Source: an uncultured Erythrobacter sp. (GTDB taxonomy: Bacteria; Pseudomonadota; Alphaproteobacteria; Sphingomonadales; Sphingomonadaceae). From it: 64,000 bases of DNA. The translations under genes and the position numbers were made by a program. Positions 18,701 to 26,615 of this stretch are shown here, piece after piece. Position 1 is the stretch's first letter. Each line of letters starts with the position of its first letter. The notes below the pieces were generated by a model that saw only the letters and a program-made list of their open reading frames with translations, had not been told where the DNA came from and ran no database searches. The DNA lies in contig CANNCZ010000002.1 of NCBI GenBank assembly GCA_947503275.1, forward strand, positions 640,733 through 704,732. The letters are read 5' to 3'.

Positions 18701-19212
18701 ATCGCGAGCAGCCGTTTTGCGATCGTATCATCAATGAACCAGCTGAGCTGTTCGATGGTCATATCATCGGCTTCAACCGCGTAAATACCTAGAAAGCCGC
18801 CAGAAATTTCCTCTTTCTGAATGCGCGGCTCCAAAATGCCATCGGGCAGACTGCCTCTGATACTGTCGACCGCGTTCTTTACCTCAGCGGTCGCATCATT
18901 GGGATCGATGCCAATCTCAAACTCGACAAAGGTGTTCGAAAAGCCCTCGCTCGCGGTGGAGTTGATCGAATTCACGCCATTAATCGAACGCACCGCGCTT
19001 TCAACGCGCTGTGTGATCTGGTTCTCAATCTCAGTTGGCGCTGCGCCCGGCTGCGAGATCTGGACACTGACACCGGGGAATTCAATGTCAGGGTTGTTGA
19101 CCACATCCATGCGGTTGAAGCTGAGAATGCCAGCCAGTGTCAGCGCGGTGAAGAACACCAACGGGATCACAGGATTGCGGATCGACCAGGCAGAGATGTT
19201 GCGAAAATTCAT
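15730..19212 (-). CDS. RND efflux transporter, inner-membrane pump subunit
   Basis: This 1160-residue proton-driven pump is of the AcrB/HAE1 type. The N-terminal membrane helix is followed by a porter domain. The proton-relay motif VLVDDAIVEIEN has its Asp pair at residues 402-403, and GIVSKNSILLIDFA carries the Lys of the relay in the C-terminal half. Between the two halves (about residues 535-625) there are roughly 90 residues not present in AcrB, with at least two strongly hydrophobic segments. The C-terminal tail is Pro/Ala-rich. The adaptor gene lies 83 bases upstream. No outer-membrane channel or regulator is adjacent. Substrates are unknown. Confidence 0.92.
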   Translation of the reverse strand: MNFRNISAWSIRNPVIPLVFFTALTLAGILSFNRMDVVNNPDIEFPGVSVQISQPGAAPTEIENQITQRVESAVRSINGVNSINSTASEGFSNTFVEFEIGIDPNDATAEVKNAVDSIRGSLPDGILEPRIQKEEISGGFLGIYAVEADDMTIEQLSWFIDDTIAKRLLAIEGMAEVDRFAGVDREIEVVLDLPRMQAIGVTASQINNVLRQSNIDAAGGATEIGGTRQSVRVLGNSQTAFELAQRQIQLGDGRTIRLTDIATVRDGFSERTSISKVRDQEVVNFAMSRAKGASDLTVFEQALEEIEAIEAENPGIRFIPLFNTVQYTEEQYTSSMAAMIEGAVLAVIVVFFFLRDWRATLISSVAIPLSAIPTFWFMDLLGFNLNQLSLLALALVAGVLVDDAIVEIENIVRHMRMGKTAYQASIDAADEIGLPVVATSFCIVAVFLPVGLMPGISGQFFKNFGITVVIAVLMSLAVARMITPMLAAYFLRAQGHAAHGEGPIMDRYIGILRWTLQQDKAKTMRAGYEQVASKPWYFVLCAAFAIGAAYFITANMIMAEGAGVLGGLFGSVALLVGIPMAYFVGLFVTAMLGSIPGLFLDGNTGFFAWCKFMMRRFWARLFDHRVWMLGLGVFALVLTVALFAVTPAQFQPLTDSNNSRVEIEMVPGTTLETTERVADEVASILYEQPEVELALERVREGNATLFITLSDDREKTSVEFERDLAPTLAALPDARVRFASQSGGFGSGRDMTIMLAGSDPELLEQTASILVEQMRGIDKLIAPRISADLNRPEIIIKPRDAVAAELGVTTAALSQTIRIATLGEIEQNSARFSLADRQIPIRVKLPEESREDMRTIENLPVPTRFGGTVPLARVAEISFGSGPTAIQRYNQNRRVLIGADLAQGVVSGEAQAEIDELPILQDLPQGVIRDAVGEAEWQAELVESLLIAIVAGFFLVFAVLVLLYKRLMSPLVNMTSLLLAPLGGIFLVWAVGQPQSMPVYIGVLLLLGIVSKNSILLIDFAIEEMALGTQKFEAIMEAGHKRAQPIVMTTVAMTAGMVPTALSGVLGSGDGAWRAPMGTMVIGGLIASTLLTLLIVPAGFSLADGIERRLGPWLRERMLTYKPGDDGSPVPPEPVPDPAPAAAPAATPATRLPPGAEPAE

Positions 19213-19295
19213 ATGCTTACCGTCTGCTTTGGGCTCGAACGCGCTATCGGGCGATCCTTATGGACAGGTACGAAGAGAGGGGCGTTGCGGATGGC

Positions 19296-20531
19296 TCAGC
19301 CCTCTTCGCTGGGAGTTTCGGTTTCAGTGGTTGCTTGCGACTCGCCCTCGCGTTGTGGTTTCACCACTTCGCCTGGATTAAGGAACCCGCCTGCGCGCAA
19401 GACCACCAATTCGGTGCCTGACAGACCGCCAGTGATCGCGATGCCGTCGGCTGTCACCATGCCTGTTTCAACCGATGTGCGCGTCGCTTCGTTGTCAGCA
19501 TTCACGACATACACAAAGCTACCTTCCGCATCGGCCAAAACTGCGCTTTCGGGCAGGACCGTTGCCTCCAAAGTGCCGCCGCTGATTTGCGCTGTGGCAA
19601 AGCCGCCGGGGCGCAATTCAGGGGCATAGGCGAGAGCGATGCGCGCTGTGCCCTGGCGGCTTTGCGCATCGATTGTGGGGGCCAATTGCCAAACTTGCCC
19701 TTCAAATTGCTTGCTTGAACCGGTTGGGACGACGGTGGCCGTGACTCCTTGCGAAAGCCCTGCAAGTTGATTTTCGCTCAGCTGCGCAAGCAATTCCATC
19801 TCACCTCCGCGCGCGATGGTGAATAGGGGCGGCGTTCCAGCGCTCACCGTCTGACCGGGCTCAACATTGCGTTCCAAGACAAAGCCCGATGCAGGGGCAA
19901 TCACATTCAGCCGCGCCGTGCGCGCGCGCAGCTCAGCCAATTGCGCCCGAGCGACATTGACCCGAGCATTCGCCGAATCGCGCGTTGCGGTTAGCCGATC
20001 CACATCCGCCGTTGAGACAAAGCCGCGCTCCACCAATTGCAGCGCGCGATCCAGATTGGCTTGTGCCAGTTGAGCATCGGCGCGCGCCACTTCGATTTGC
20101 GCGGATTGCGCTGCGGCTTGTTGTGTTTGAACCGAACGGTCGATCACAGCGAGCACTTGGCCCTGCCTGACCCAATCGCCTGCGTCGGCACGCACAGACA
20201 GAATCTGCCCACCTTCGCCAACGACACCGACGGGTATTGGACGGCGCGCAGCCAGAGTGCCGGGCGCGTTGATTATGCCTGCGATAATGGTCTTTCCCGG
20301 CGCAATGACGGTGACAACGGGTGCCTGCGATTGATCATCAGCAGCCGCAACCGGCTCTGCGGCAGGCATCAGGAAATAGGCGGCAATCGCCCCAAGCAGG
20401 ACGAGTAGGCCAATAAGCCCGAAAATCAGACCTTTAGGCGCAGTAGACGTGTGATGTCCGCCGCGGCCATCGGCAACATCACTCGCAATGCCATCCTGCG
20501 TTTCAGCCGTGATTGTGGTCTCGTAATTCAT
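19296..20531 (-). CDS. RND efflux periplasmic adaptor (membrane fusion protein)
   Basis: This 411-residue HlyD/AcrA-type adaptor has a cytoplasmic N-terminus, one membrane helix (LIFGLIGLLVLLGAIAAYFL, about residues 34-53), a lipoyl/barrel-sandwich region (VRADAGDWVRQGQVLAVID), an alpha-hairpin (about residues 130-200) and a beta-barrel domain (APASGFVLERNVEPGQTV). It links the inner-membrane pump, encoded next, to an outer-membrane channel encoded elsewhere. The last 20 residues are rich in Thr and Glu. Confidence 0.92.
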   Translation of the reverse strand: MNYETTITAETQDGIASDVADGRGGHHTSTAPKGLIFGLIGLLVLLGAIAAYFLMPAAEPVAAADDQSQAPVVTVIAPGKTIIAGIINAPGTLAARRPIPVGVVGEGGQILSVRADAGDWVRQGQVLAVIDRSVQTQQAAAQSAQIEVARADAQLAQANLDRALQLVERGFVSTADVDRLTATRDSANARVNVARAQLAELRARTARLNVIAPASGFVLERNVEPGQTVSAGTPPLFTIARGGEMELLAQLSENQLAGLSQGVTATVVPTGSSKQFEGQVWQLAPTIDAQSRQGTARIALAYAPELRPGGFATAQISGGTLEATVLPESAVLADAEGSFVYVVNADNEATRTSVETGMVTADGIAITGGLSGTELVVLRAGGFLNPGEVVKPQREGESQATTETETPSEEG

Positions 20532-20613
20532 CGCAGTTCTCTTATCCGACAGCGGCGATCAAAATGTATCGCCTCTCCCTCGTGATATTCTAGGGGTTAT
20601 CTCAATCTAGTGT

Positions 20614-20640
20614 ATTATAGATATAAGTCACCCTTCGCAA
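20614..20640 (-). promoter_or_regulatory. Promoter-like element upstream of the RND operon
   Basis: On the minus strand a consensus TATAAT (20619-20614) follows TTGCGA (20640-20635) with a 15-base spacer, about 85 bases upstream of the adaptor start codon. The surrounding tract is AT-rich. The short spacer makes the -35 assignment doubtful. Confidence 0.4.
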
Positions 20641-20755
20641 TCCCTATTAGGCTTGCTGGTCGCAAGGGGCAATCCGCGCTTCGACTGATGACTTCAAGCA
20701 TAGACGAATGGCTCTTACCCGCGAGCTTCACTCAATATACGAAAGCCCATAGAAA

Positions 20756-20787
20756 AAGGCGGCGCAGACCGAAGTCGACGCCGCCTT
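20756..20787 (-). terminator. Intrinsic terminator after the GlsB-type gene
   Basis: On the minus strand AAGGCGGCG (20787-20779) pairs perfectly with CGCCGCCTT (20764-20756) and is followed by TTTCT. It lies about 47 bases past the stop of the GlsB/YeaQ-type gene. Confidence 0.8.
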
Positions 20788-20833
20788 AACCTGCCGCAAG
20801 GCCCGAAAGCCTGCGTATCAATGTTAGCTGAAA

Positions 20834-21115
20834 TCAGCCGCGCACATTGCCGCGCTGGATCAGATTGAGCACGCCAAGCAGCACAATCGCGCCGATCAGA
20901 GCGGACACAATGCCCATCACGTCAGGTGGCCATGCGCCGATTTCGCCGCCGCCGAATACAAAGCCGAACACGCCATTGCCGATGATTGAGCCAACAATAC
21001 CGACCACAACGTTCCAGAACTTACCCATAGCCGCATCACGGTTCATCACCATGCTGGCAACCCAGCCGATGATCCCGCCCATGATGAGGAACCAAATCCA
21101 TCCAAGAATAAACAC
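20834..21115 (-). CDS. GlsB/YeaQ/YmgE family stress-response membrane protein
   Basis: This 93-residue protein has three hydrophobic segments and the family pattern GGIIGWVASMVM, FWNVVVGIVGSIIGN and GIVSALIGAIVLLGVLNL. Members are transglycosylase-associated-like membrane proteins induced by stress or stationary phase; their mechanism is unknown. The start is GTG 21115, with GAGGGGA about 8 bases upstream. It is a single-gene unit with its own terminator. Confidence 0.85.
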   Translation of the reverse strand: MFILGWIWFLIMGGIIGWVASMVMNRDAAMGKFWNVVVGIVGSIIGNGVFGFVFGGGEIGAWPPDVMGIVSALIGAIVLLGVLNLIQRGNVRG

Positions 21116-21300
21116 TCAAATATCCCCTCGTCACCCACGCTTAGCGCTTCATGCGCACGAATCCCATGCGTGGGCTCGGCGCCTAGCTAGCGCAAATTTG
21201 CAGGATATTGAACCTTCGGGTCAATTTGGAGAGTGGAGAGTTGCAACAGGGTGCACGTTTTGCACGCGCAATTCTCAATTTTCAGCCTGTGATTATGGCC

Positions 21301-21600
21301 TCAATATTTGAGCTGACGCTCGTAGAGATCGCGATAATGCTGAATGCGGGTGACGCGCAGACCCTGCATACCTGACCGATCCACAGCGCGCTGCCACGAG
21401 GCGAACTCTTCGAGTGTGAGGCCATAGCGCTCAAGCACTTCATCGATGGTGAGCAAGCCGCCATTAACAGCCGCAACCACTTCAGCCTTGCGACGCACGA
21501 CCCAACGCTTCGTCTTGGGCGAAGGCAAGTCAGCAATCGTCAGCGGCTCACCGAGGGGGCCGATTACCTGTGCTGGACGGATGTCTTGGTTCTCAATCAT
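21301..21600 (-). CDS. sciP: SciP, CtrA inhibitor (DUF1153)
   Basis: This 99-residue small helical protein matches SciP throughout: VIGPLGEPLTIADLPSP, KRWVVRRKAEVVAAVNGGLL, LERYGLTLEEFASWQ and the C-terminal LRVTRIQHYR. In Caulobacter SciP binds CtrA and blocks activation of CtrA-dependent promoters during G1. ATG 21600 overlaps the stop of the preceding gene by one base (TGATG), with GAGAG about 8 bases upstream. This decides the start over an in-frame TTG at 21603. It is translationally coupled to an unnamed gene. Confidence 0.92.
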   Translation of the reverse strand: MIENQDIRPAQVIGPLGEPLTIADLPSPKTKRWVVRRKAEVVAAVNGGLLTIDEVLERYGLTLEEFASWQRAVDRSGMQGLRVTRIQHYRDLYERQLKY

Positions 21601-22133
21601 CAATATTCTCTCGCATCCCCAACTTTTGCGGGTTCAGTTACTCTTGGGTCAATCGCTCTTACGTCAATCGCTGTGAGCCCAGTCGTTGCCTGCTTCGGTT
21701 TGGGAGCCTTCTTCATTAAAAGCTCATCGTGGTTAGTCGGTATGGCTGAAGAGCCTTTGCGCTGCTCTAAAGCAACAGGGTTAACGTCCCGTTCTCCCTT
21801 TTGAATGCTGTCCTCGCGACTAGTATCCTTAGACAAGAAGTACCGCGCAGCAGCATCGGCAAACCCTTCGGATCCGCCATTCTTGCTATTGCGCGCATCT
21901 GCCCGTGCCTCGCGTTTAAGGACACGCCTGAGATCGCGGGCAGCATTCAAACGCGCAGTCAGCTCGCTCCAGTCGATGATGCGCAGACGCTCTTCGCCAT
22001 ATGCGTCTTCATCGGGAATATAGTCTGCGCGACCGGTCAAAGTCTCCGGCGCCACAGCCGCCGCTTGCGCAGGCTGAGGGCCCGCGAAACGTGCATTGTG
22101 TGCATAGAAAACTGGCTGTGCCTTTTCGAACAT
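21600..22133 (-). CDS. Hypothetical protein coupled to sciP
   Basis: I do not recognise this 177-residue protein. It has no signal peptide or membrane segment. The N-terminal 60 residues are rich in Ala and Pro. The middle holds a charged helix (SELTARLNAARDLRRVLKRE, about residues 56-75) and a short conserved-looking FADAAARYFLSK. The C-terminus is polar and basic. Its stop overlaps the sciP start, so it should be made together with SciP. A role in the same regulatory circuit is inferred only from this arrangement. No clear ribosome site precedes ATG 22133. Confidence 0.7.
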   Translation of the reverse strand: MFEKAQPVFYAHNARFAGPQPAQAAAVAPETLTGRADYIPDEDAYGEERLRIIDWSELTARLNAARDLRRVLKREARADARNSKNGGSEGFADAAARYFLSKDTSREDSIQKGERDVNPVALEQRKGSSAIPTNHDELLMKKAPKPKQATTGLTAIDVRAIDPRVTEPAKVGDAREY

Positions 22134-22292
22134 GTGGCATCGTATAATTCGCAGTGGTCAAGATGTGGTAAAACTCGGCTTTACCTCTGCTTAGGATTAG
22201 TGCCTGTGGTTTGAGCAAGGCTTGATGCGCCTCGCGAACGCTCGTTCAACACTGGCGTTACGGGCGCACTGTCCCTATATCGCCGCCCAGTT

Positions 22293-23477
22293 ATGACTGA
22301 GATCGCCTCCCTAACGAACCGCCCAACCTTCGGGCTCGACACGGCTGCATTGTTCGATTTGCCGCGTCCAGCGGCTGATTGCCGCATTGTTGTCGCGATG
22401 AGCGGCGGGGTCGATTCGTCCGTGGTTGCCGCGCTCGCCGCCGAAACCGGGGCAGAGGTGATTGGCATCACATTGCAGCTTTATGATTACGGAGCAGCCA
22501 CCGGTCGCAGGGGCGCTTGTTGTGCCGGCGATGACATTTCCGACGCGCGCGCTGTGTGTGACCGGTTGGGCATTGCGCATTACGTTTTCGACCACGAAAG
22601 CGCGTTTCGCGAAGATGTGGTTGAGCAATTTGCTGATGAATATCTCGCCGGGCGCACGCCGGTTCCCTGCATCCGCTGCAATATGGGGCCAAAGTTCACT
22701 GACTTGTTCCGTATGGCGAGAGAGCTGGGCGCCGATTGTCTGGCAACCGGGCACTATGTTCGCCGAGTCGAGGTGGACGATGCTAACGATTCTGGCCCAC
22801 ACCTCTATCGCGCGGTCGATCCTGCGCGTGACCAGTCATACTTCCTCTATGCGACCACACAGGCACAGCTCGACTATATCCGCTTCCCGCTAGGTGGCCT
22901 GCCCAAAAGCGCCGTTCGCGAACTCGCGGAGACCGCTGGTCTGCGCAATGCAGCAAAGCCCGACAGTCAGGACATCTGTTTCGTGCCTGATGGCAACTAC
23001 GCCAAGATCGTGAAAGCTATGCGCCCCGAAGGCGGCGTGCCCGGCGCCATCGTTCATGCCGCAACAGGCGAAACGCTGGGCGAGCATAAAGGCATCGTCC
23101 ATTACACCGTCGGCCAGCGCAAGGGATTGGACATTGGCGGGCAACCAGAGCCGCTTTATGTCATCGCGCTCGACGCAGACACACGCGAAGTGCGCGTTGG
23201 GCCAAAGCGGATGCTGGCGGTGGAAAGCGCTCAACTGATTGAGACGAATGCGATTGGGGCCGTGCCTACGGGCGAACAGCTGACCGCGAAAGTGCGCAGC
23301 CTCTCCAAGCCTGTGCCTATCACGCTGGACGGTCCGCTGGGCAACAATGCGCCAACCACGATCCGCTTTGCTGAACCAGAATTTGGCGTAGCGCCAGGTC
23401 AGGCAGCAGTGATCTATGCCGGTGAGCGAGTTGTTGGCGGCGGTTGGATCGACGCGACCAGCGCTGTGAAGGCTTAA
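22293..23477 (+). CDS. mnmA: tRNA 2-thiouridylase MnmA
   Basis: This 394-residue enzyme installs the 2-thio group on U34 of tRNAs for Lys, Glu and Gln, using ATP and a sulfur relay. The PP-loop SGGVDSS is at residues 37-43. The catalytic Cys pair is visible as Cys 126 or 129 (PCIRCN) and Cys 229 (SQDICFV). The central GQRKGL and C-terminal beta-barrel ([14 protein letters not shown]) are present. The N-terminus is about 25 residues longer than in E. coli MnmA. It overlaps the convergent hypothetical gene by 4 bases. Confidence 0.95.
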   Translation: MTEIASLTNRPTFGLDTAALFDLPRPAADCRIVVAMSGGVDSSVVAALAAETGAEVIGITLQLYDYGAATGRRGACCAGDDISDARAVCDRLGIAHYVFDHESAFREDVVEQFADEYLAGRTPVPCIRCNMGPKFTDLFRMARELGADCLATGHYVRRVEVDDANDSGPHLYRAVDPARDQSYFLYATTQAQLDYIRFPLGGLPKSAVRELAETAGLRNAAKPDSQDICFVPDGNYAKIVKAMRPEGGVPGAIVHAATGETLGEHKGIVHYTVGQRKGLDIGGQPEPLYVIALDADTREVRVGPKRMLAVESAQLIETNAIGAVPTGEQLTAKVRSLSKPVPITLDGPLGNNAPTTIRFAEPEFGVAPGQAAVIYAGERVVGGGWIDATSAVKA

Positions 23478-23821
23478 CCTTCCCACTCCTCCATCACGCA
23501 GCCATAGCCTTCCCGATAGGTGGCGGTGTTGCTGGTTACCAAGGGGAAGGTCGCTGTTACGCTTTGTGCTTCGACATCTTCGCTAAGCGAGACCAGTTCC
23601 ATTCCGGCCAGCTTATCCTTAGTGCAATCCTCCAAATCGCGTCCTGCGACAAAGCGGCATGAACACGCCACGCGCGCAGCATAGGAGCTGCCGACATCAG
23701 CATAGCCAGACACAGCGGTGCGGTTGGACCAAAGCAATGCCGCAATCACGAGCACGGCCAGCACCAATATGCCGAGGACGATGCGACCCGCGACCGAGCG
23801 CTTCTTCGCTGTATTTGCCAT
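23474..23821 (-). CDS. Hypothetical membrane-anchored protein
   Basis: This 115-residue protein has a basic N-terminus and a single membrane helix ([23 protein letters not shown], residues 12-31). An extracytoplasmic part of about 80 residues follows with four cysteines (CSCRF, DCT, YGCVM) that could form two disulfides. It is divergent from a serine hydrolase gene, with only about 35 bases between starts, so the two probably share a regulatory region. The function is unknown. Confidence 0.65.
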   Translation of the reverse strand: MANTAKKRSVAGRIVLGILVLAVLVIAALLWSNRTAVSGYADVGSSYAARVACSCRFVAGRDLEDCTKDKLAGMELVSLSEDVEAQSVTATFPLVTSNTATYREGYGCVMEEWEG

Positions 23822-23856
23822 TGCTTTGTCGTGACCCTTGTTCGATTGAGTGCGCG

Positions 23857-25011
23857 ATGACGCTTCGTATGCCTTCCCTTATCGCCGCCTGTGCACTTCT
23901 GCCAAGCCTTGCTGTGCTCACCGCATCCTGTGGTGATGCACCGCCCACCGAACTGCCCCCGCTTTCGCAAGAGGCGCTGGATGCTGTGTCGGAGGATGCG
24001 GGCGCACCCAAGGATCAGTTGGCGCGCCAAGTGGATGAGTTGTTCACAACAGAAGGTGTCGGCGAAACCCGCGCGCTGTTGCTGCTCAATGACGGAAAGA
24101 TCGCAGCTGAGCGTTATGGCGCAGGCTATGACAGCGAGACGCGTTTCATCAGCTGGTCGATGGCCAAGACGGTGACGGCGGTCCTGATCGGGATGCTGGT
24201 TGCGGATGGTTTACTCAGCGTGGATGAACCTGCGCCCGTTCCCCTGTGGCAGCGAAGCGGCGATCCACGTGCGGACATCACTCTACGCCACCTGCTGCAA
24301 ATGCGCTCCGGCTTGCGCCACACCGAAGCTGGCGATCCCCCTTACGAATCATCCGAGGTGCGCATGCTGTTCCTCGATGGACGCGATGATATGGCCAAAT
24401 GGGCGAAAGAGCAGCCGCTTGAAGCGGAGCCGGGTGAGCGGTTTGAATATTCGTCCAACACCACCGTCATCCTTGCCGATATTGCCGCGCGGGCTTTGAC
24501 GGAGAGCGATGATCCCGAAGCCCGCCGCACCGCCGTCAATTCCTATCTGCAAGAGCGGCTGTTCGCGCCGCTGGGTATGACCTCCATCGTTCCCGAATAT
24601 GACGCATCGGGCACCTTGATCGGCGGCAGTTTAATGCACGCCACCGCGCGCGATTATGCGAAATTTGGCGAATTTATGCGCGCCAACGGGCAGGCACCGG
24701 GCGGCGAGCAATTGGTGCCCAGCCGCTGGATCGAGGGGATGGTCGACCCCAGCCCCGTCTCGGAACTCTATGGCTATCAAACATGGCTCAACCGGCCTGA
24801 ACCAGAACTGGAACGCCCACATCCGCTTTTCCCCGACCGCGCGCCTGCAAGCATGTTCGCGCTAATCGGGCATATGGGGCAGTACGTTTTGGTGTCGCCG
24901 GAGCAGGGCATCACGCTGGTGCGACTTGGCCATTCGACGAGTGCAGAGCGCCCACCGATGCTGGATGAAGCGGCCGATGTGATGGCGCTGTATCCGGTGG
25001 CCGGCGAATAG
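23857..25011 (+). CDS. Serine hydrolase lipoprotein (class C beta-lactamase fold)
   Basis: This 384-residue protein of the beta-lactamase/penicillin-binding superfamily has the nucleophile in SWSMAK (SxxK, Ser 101), a tyrosine motif candidate YSSN (YxN type) near residue 205, and a C-terminal GHMGQ in the place of the KTG box. It begins with a lipoprotein signal ending in LTASC. Family members include esterases, 6-aminohexanoate hydrolases and D-aminopeptidases, so the substrate is open. ATG 23857 gives a proper signal peptide (ATG 23869 is possible). A long in-frame extension upstream overlaps the divergent gene and is not credible. Confidence 0.85.
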   Translation: MTLRMPSLIAACALLPSLAVLTASCGDAPPTELPPLSQEALDAVSEDAGAPKDQLARQVDELFTTEGVGETRALLLLNDGKIAAERYGAGYDSETRFISWSMAKTVTAVLIGMLVADGLLSVDEPAPVPLWQRSGDPRADITLRHLLQMRSGLRHTEAGDPPYESSEVRMLFLDGRDDMAKWAKEQPLEAEPGERFEYSSNTTVILADIAARALTESDDPEARRTAVNSYLQERLFAPLGMTSIVPEYDASGTLIGGSLMHATARDYAKFGEFMRANGQAPGGEQLVPSRWIEGMVDPSPVSELYGYQTWLNRPEPELERPHPLFPDRAPASMFALIGHMGQYVLVSPEQGITLVRLGHSTSAERPPMLDEAADVMALYPVAGE

Positions 25012-25023
25012 GCGAGTGAGCAA

Positions 25024-25833
25024 TTAGAGCACAAAGCTCCCCTCGATAATCGACACGCATTGCCCGCCGAGCCACACGCGATCGCCTTCTGTTTGGCCCT
25101 CCATCCGCAGCGTTAAATCACCGCCGCGTCCGCTGGCCTGATGCGCGGTTAGACGTTCTTTGCCCAATCGGTTGGTCCAGTAGGGTGCAAGGACAGCGTG
25201 AGCAGAGCCGGTGACCGCGTCCTCATCCGCGCCGCCGCCGGGTACGAAAACGCGGCTGATGATGTCGCTTTTATCGCCGGGTGCGGTGGCGATGAACTGA
25301 TCGGTGCCCAGCTTTGCCAATCCGGCCATATCCGGTGCGAGCGCGCGGATGGTGGCAGCATCCTCATAGACGAACATATTATAGCCCTTTGGTGAGCGGT
25401 ACACCTCGCTTGGCTGCATCCCCAACAGCGCAGCAGCTTCCGGCTGCGCACCCGCTTCGGTCGAGATCGCAGGCAGAGCCAGTTCATAGCCTTCGCGTGC
25501 ACGCAGCACTTCGACCAAACCGGCGGTGCGCGTGCGGAAGGTCACCCGACCACCATCGTCACGGCCCAACATGACATGCCCCGTCGCCAATGTTGCATGG
25601 CCGCACAGCGCAATCTCGCGCGTTGGTGTGAACCAGCATAGCTCCCAATCCGCCATGCCGCTCTGATCTCTCACCGCAAAGGCGGTCGCAGGCAGTCTTG
25701 TCTCCGCTGCAATCTGCAACAAGCGATCATCGTCGATCCACGCGTCCAGCAGCATCACCCCCGCCGGGTTCCCACCATGCGCGCGCGCAGTGAAAGCATC
25801 GACCTGCCAATAGGGGGCGGCAGCAATGCTCAC
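25024..25833 (-). CDS. PhzF family isomerase-like protein
   Basis: This 269-residue protein has the two-lobed diaminopimelate-epimerase-like fold of PhzF. Family motifs are PYWQVDAFT at the N-terminus, GNPAGV, the central ALCGHATLAT, and GADEDAVTGSAH in the second lobe. PhzF itself isomerises a phenazine precursor, but most members, including those outside phenazine clusters like this one, have unknown substrates. GTG 25833 overlaps the pdxH stop as GTGA and gives the usual family N-terminus. A GTG at 25857 would add 8 residues. It is co-transcribed with pdxH. Confidence 0.88.
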   Translation of the reverse strand: MSIAAAPYWQVDAFTARAHGGNPAGVMLLDAWIDDDRLLQIAAETRLPATAFAVRDQSGMADWELCWFTPTREIALCGHATLATGHVMLGRDDGGRVTFRTRTAGLVEVLRAREGYELALPAISTEAGAQPEAAALLGMQPSEVYRSPKGYNMFVYEDAATIRALAPDMAGLAKLGTDQFIATAPGDKSDIISRVFVPGGGADEDAVTGSAHAVLAPYWTNRLGKERLTAHQASGRGGDLTLRMEGQTEGDRVWLGGQCVSIIEGSFVL

Positions 25834-26486
25834 GGATAAAGCAGCGTATCGCTCCACCCATCCCCGCTGGGCATCCGGGTAAACAGGCGGCGATCATGCA
25901 AGCGGTTGTCGCGGTCCATCCAGAACTCAATGGCTTGCGGGCGCACCGTAAAGCCGGTCCAATGCGCAGGGCGCGGTACTTCGCCCGCTGCCTCATGCTT
26001 TGCCCAAAGCGCCTCGACCCTGTCGAGATAGTCCTGACGCTGCTCCAAGGGACGCGATTGGTCGCTGGCCGCGGAGCCAACTTGGCTATTATAGGCGCGC
26101 GAGTGGAAGTAGGCGTCAGCCCGTTCCTCGCTAACCTCGACCAGAGGCCCTTCAATGCGGATCTGGCGGTTGAGGCTCTTCCAATGGAACAGCAGGGCGG
26201 CGTGCATATTCGCGGTGATCTCATGCCCCTTACGGCTGCCCGTATTGGAAAAGAAGGTGAAGCCGCCCTCCTCATTCTCCATCGGGCCATGTCCTTTGAG
26301 CAGCACCATGCGCACCGATGGCCGCCCATCCGGCGTCGCCGTGGCCAGCGCCATGGCATTTGGGTCATTCGGCTCGCTATCCTTAGCCAACGCCATCCAT
26401 TCATCGAACAGCGCATAGGGGTCAGCACCCGCCGGGATTACGCTGTCCGCCAGCTGCGCCTGATCAAGGGCGTCGACTTCACTCAT
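25830..26486 (-). CDS. pdxH: Pyridoxamine 5'-phosphate oxidase
   Basis: This 218-residue FMN enzyme oxidises pyridoxine or pyridoxamine phosphate to pyridoxal phosphate. Signatures are the N-terminal DPYALFDEWM, RMVLLKG (FMN/phosphate contacts), FFSNTGSRKG, the SAASDQSRPL segment and the C-terminal FWMDRDNRLHDRRLFTR with the substrate-binding Arg and His. ATG 26486 is preceded by CGGAG about 8 bases upstream. A longer frame up to 26585 has no support. It overlaps phzF by 4 bases. Confidence 0.95.
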   Translation of the reverse strand: MSEVDALDQAQLADSVIPAGADPYALFDEWMALAKDSEPNDPNAMALATATPDGRPSVRMVLLKGHGPMENEEGGFTFFSNTGSRKGHEITANMHAALLFHWKSLNRQIRIEGPLVEVSEERADAYFHSRAYNSQVGSAASDQSRPLEQRQDYLDRVEALWAKHEAAGEVPRPAHWTGFTVRPQAIEFWMDRDNRLHDRRLFTRMPSGDGWSDTLLYP

Positions 26487-26615
26487 TGTTGCACTCCGTT
26501 GAACGCTAATACGCGGCTTCCTTACCCGTCGCCCACGCCAGAGGAAAGCGGGCTGACAGCGACAATTGTAAACCACACCTTGCACCCGCGCACCGTCTCA
26601 CCTAGCTAAAACACC

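Larger units (their letters stand above)
20532..20833. other. 302-base intergenic region
   Basis: No coding sequence is supported here. The minus strand carries a promoter-like element for the efflux operon at 20614-20640. The region near 20756-20787 holds the terminator of the GlsB-type gene. The rest (about 20641-20750) shows no recognised feature. Confidence 0.6.
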
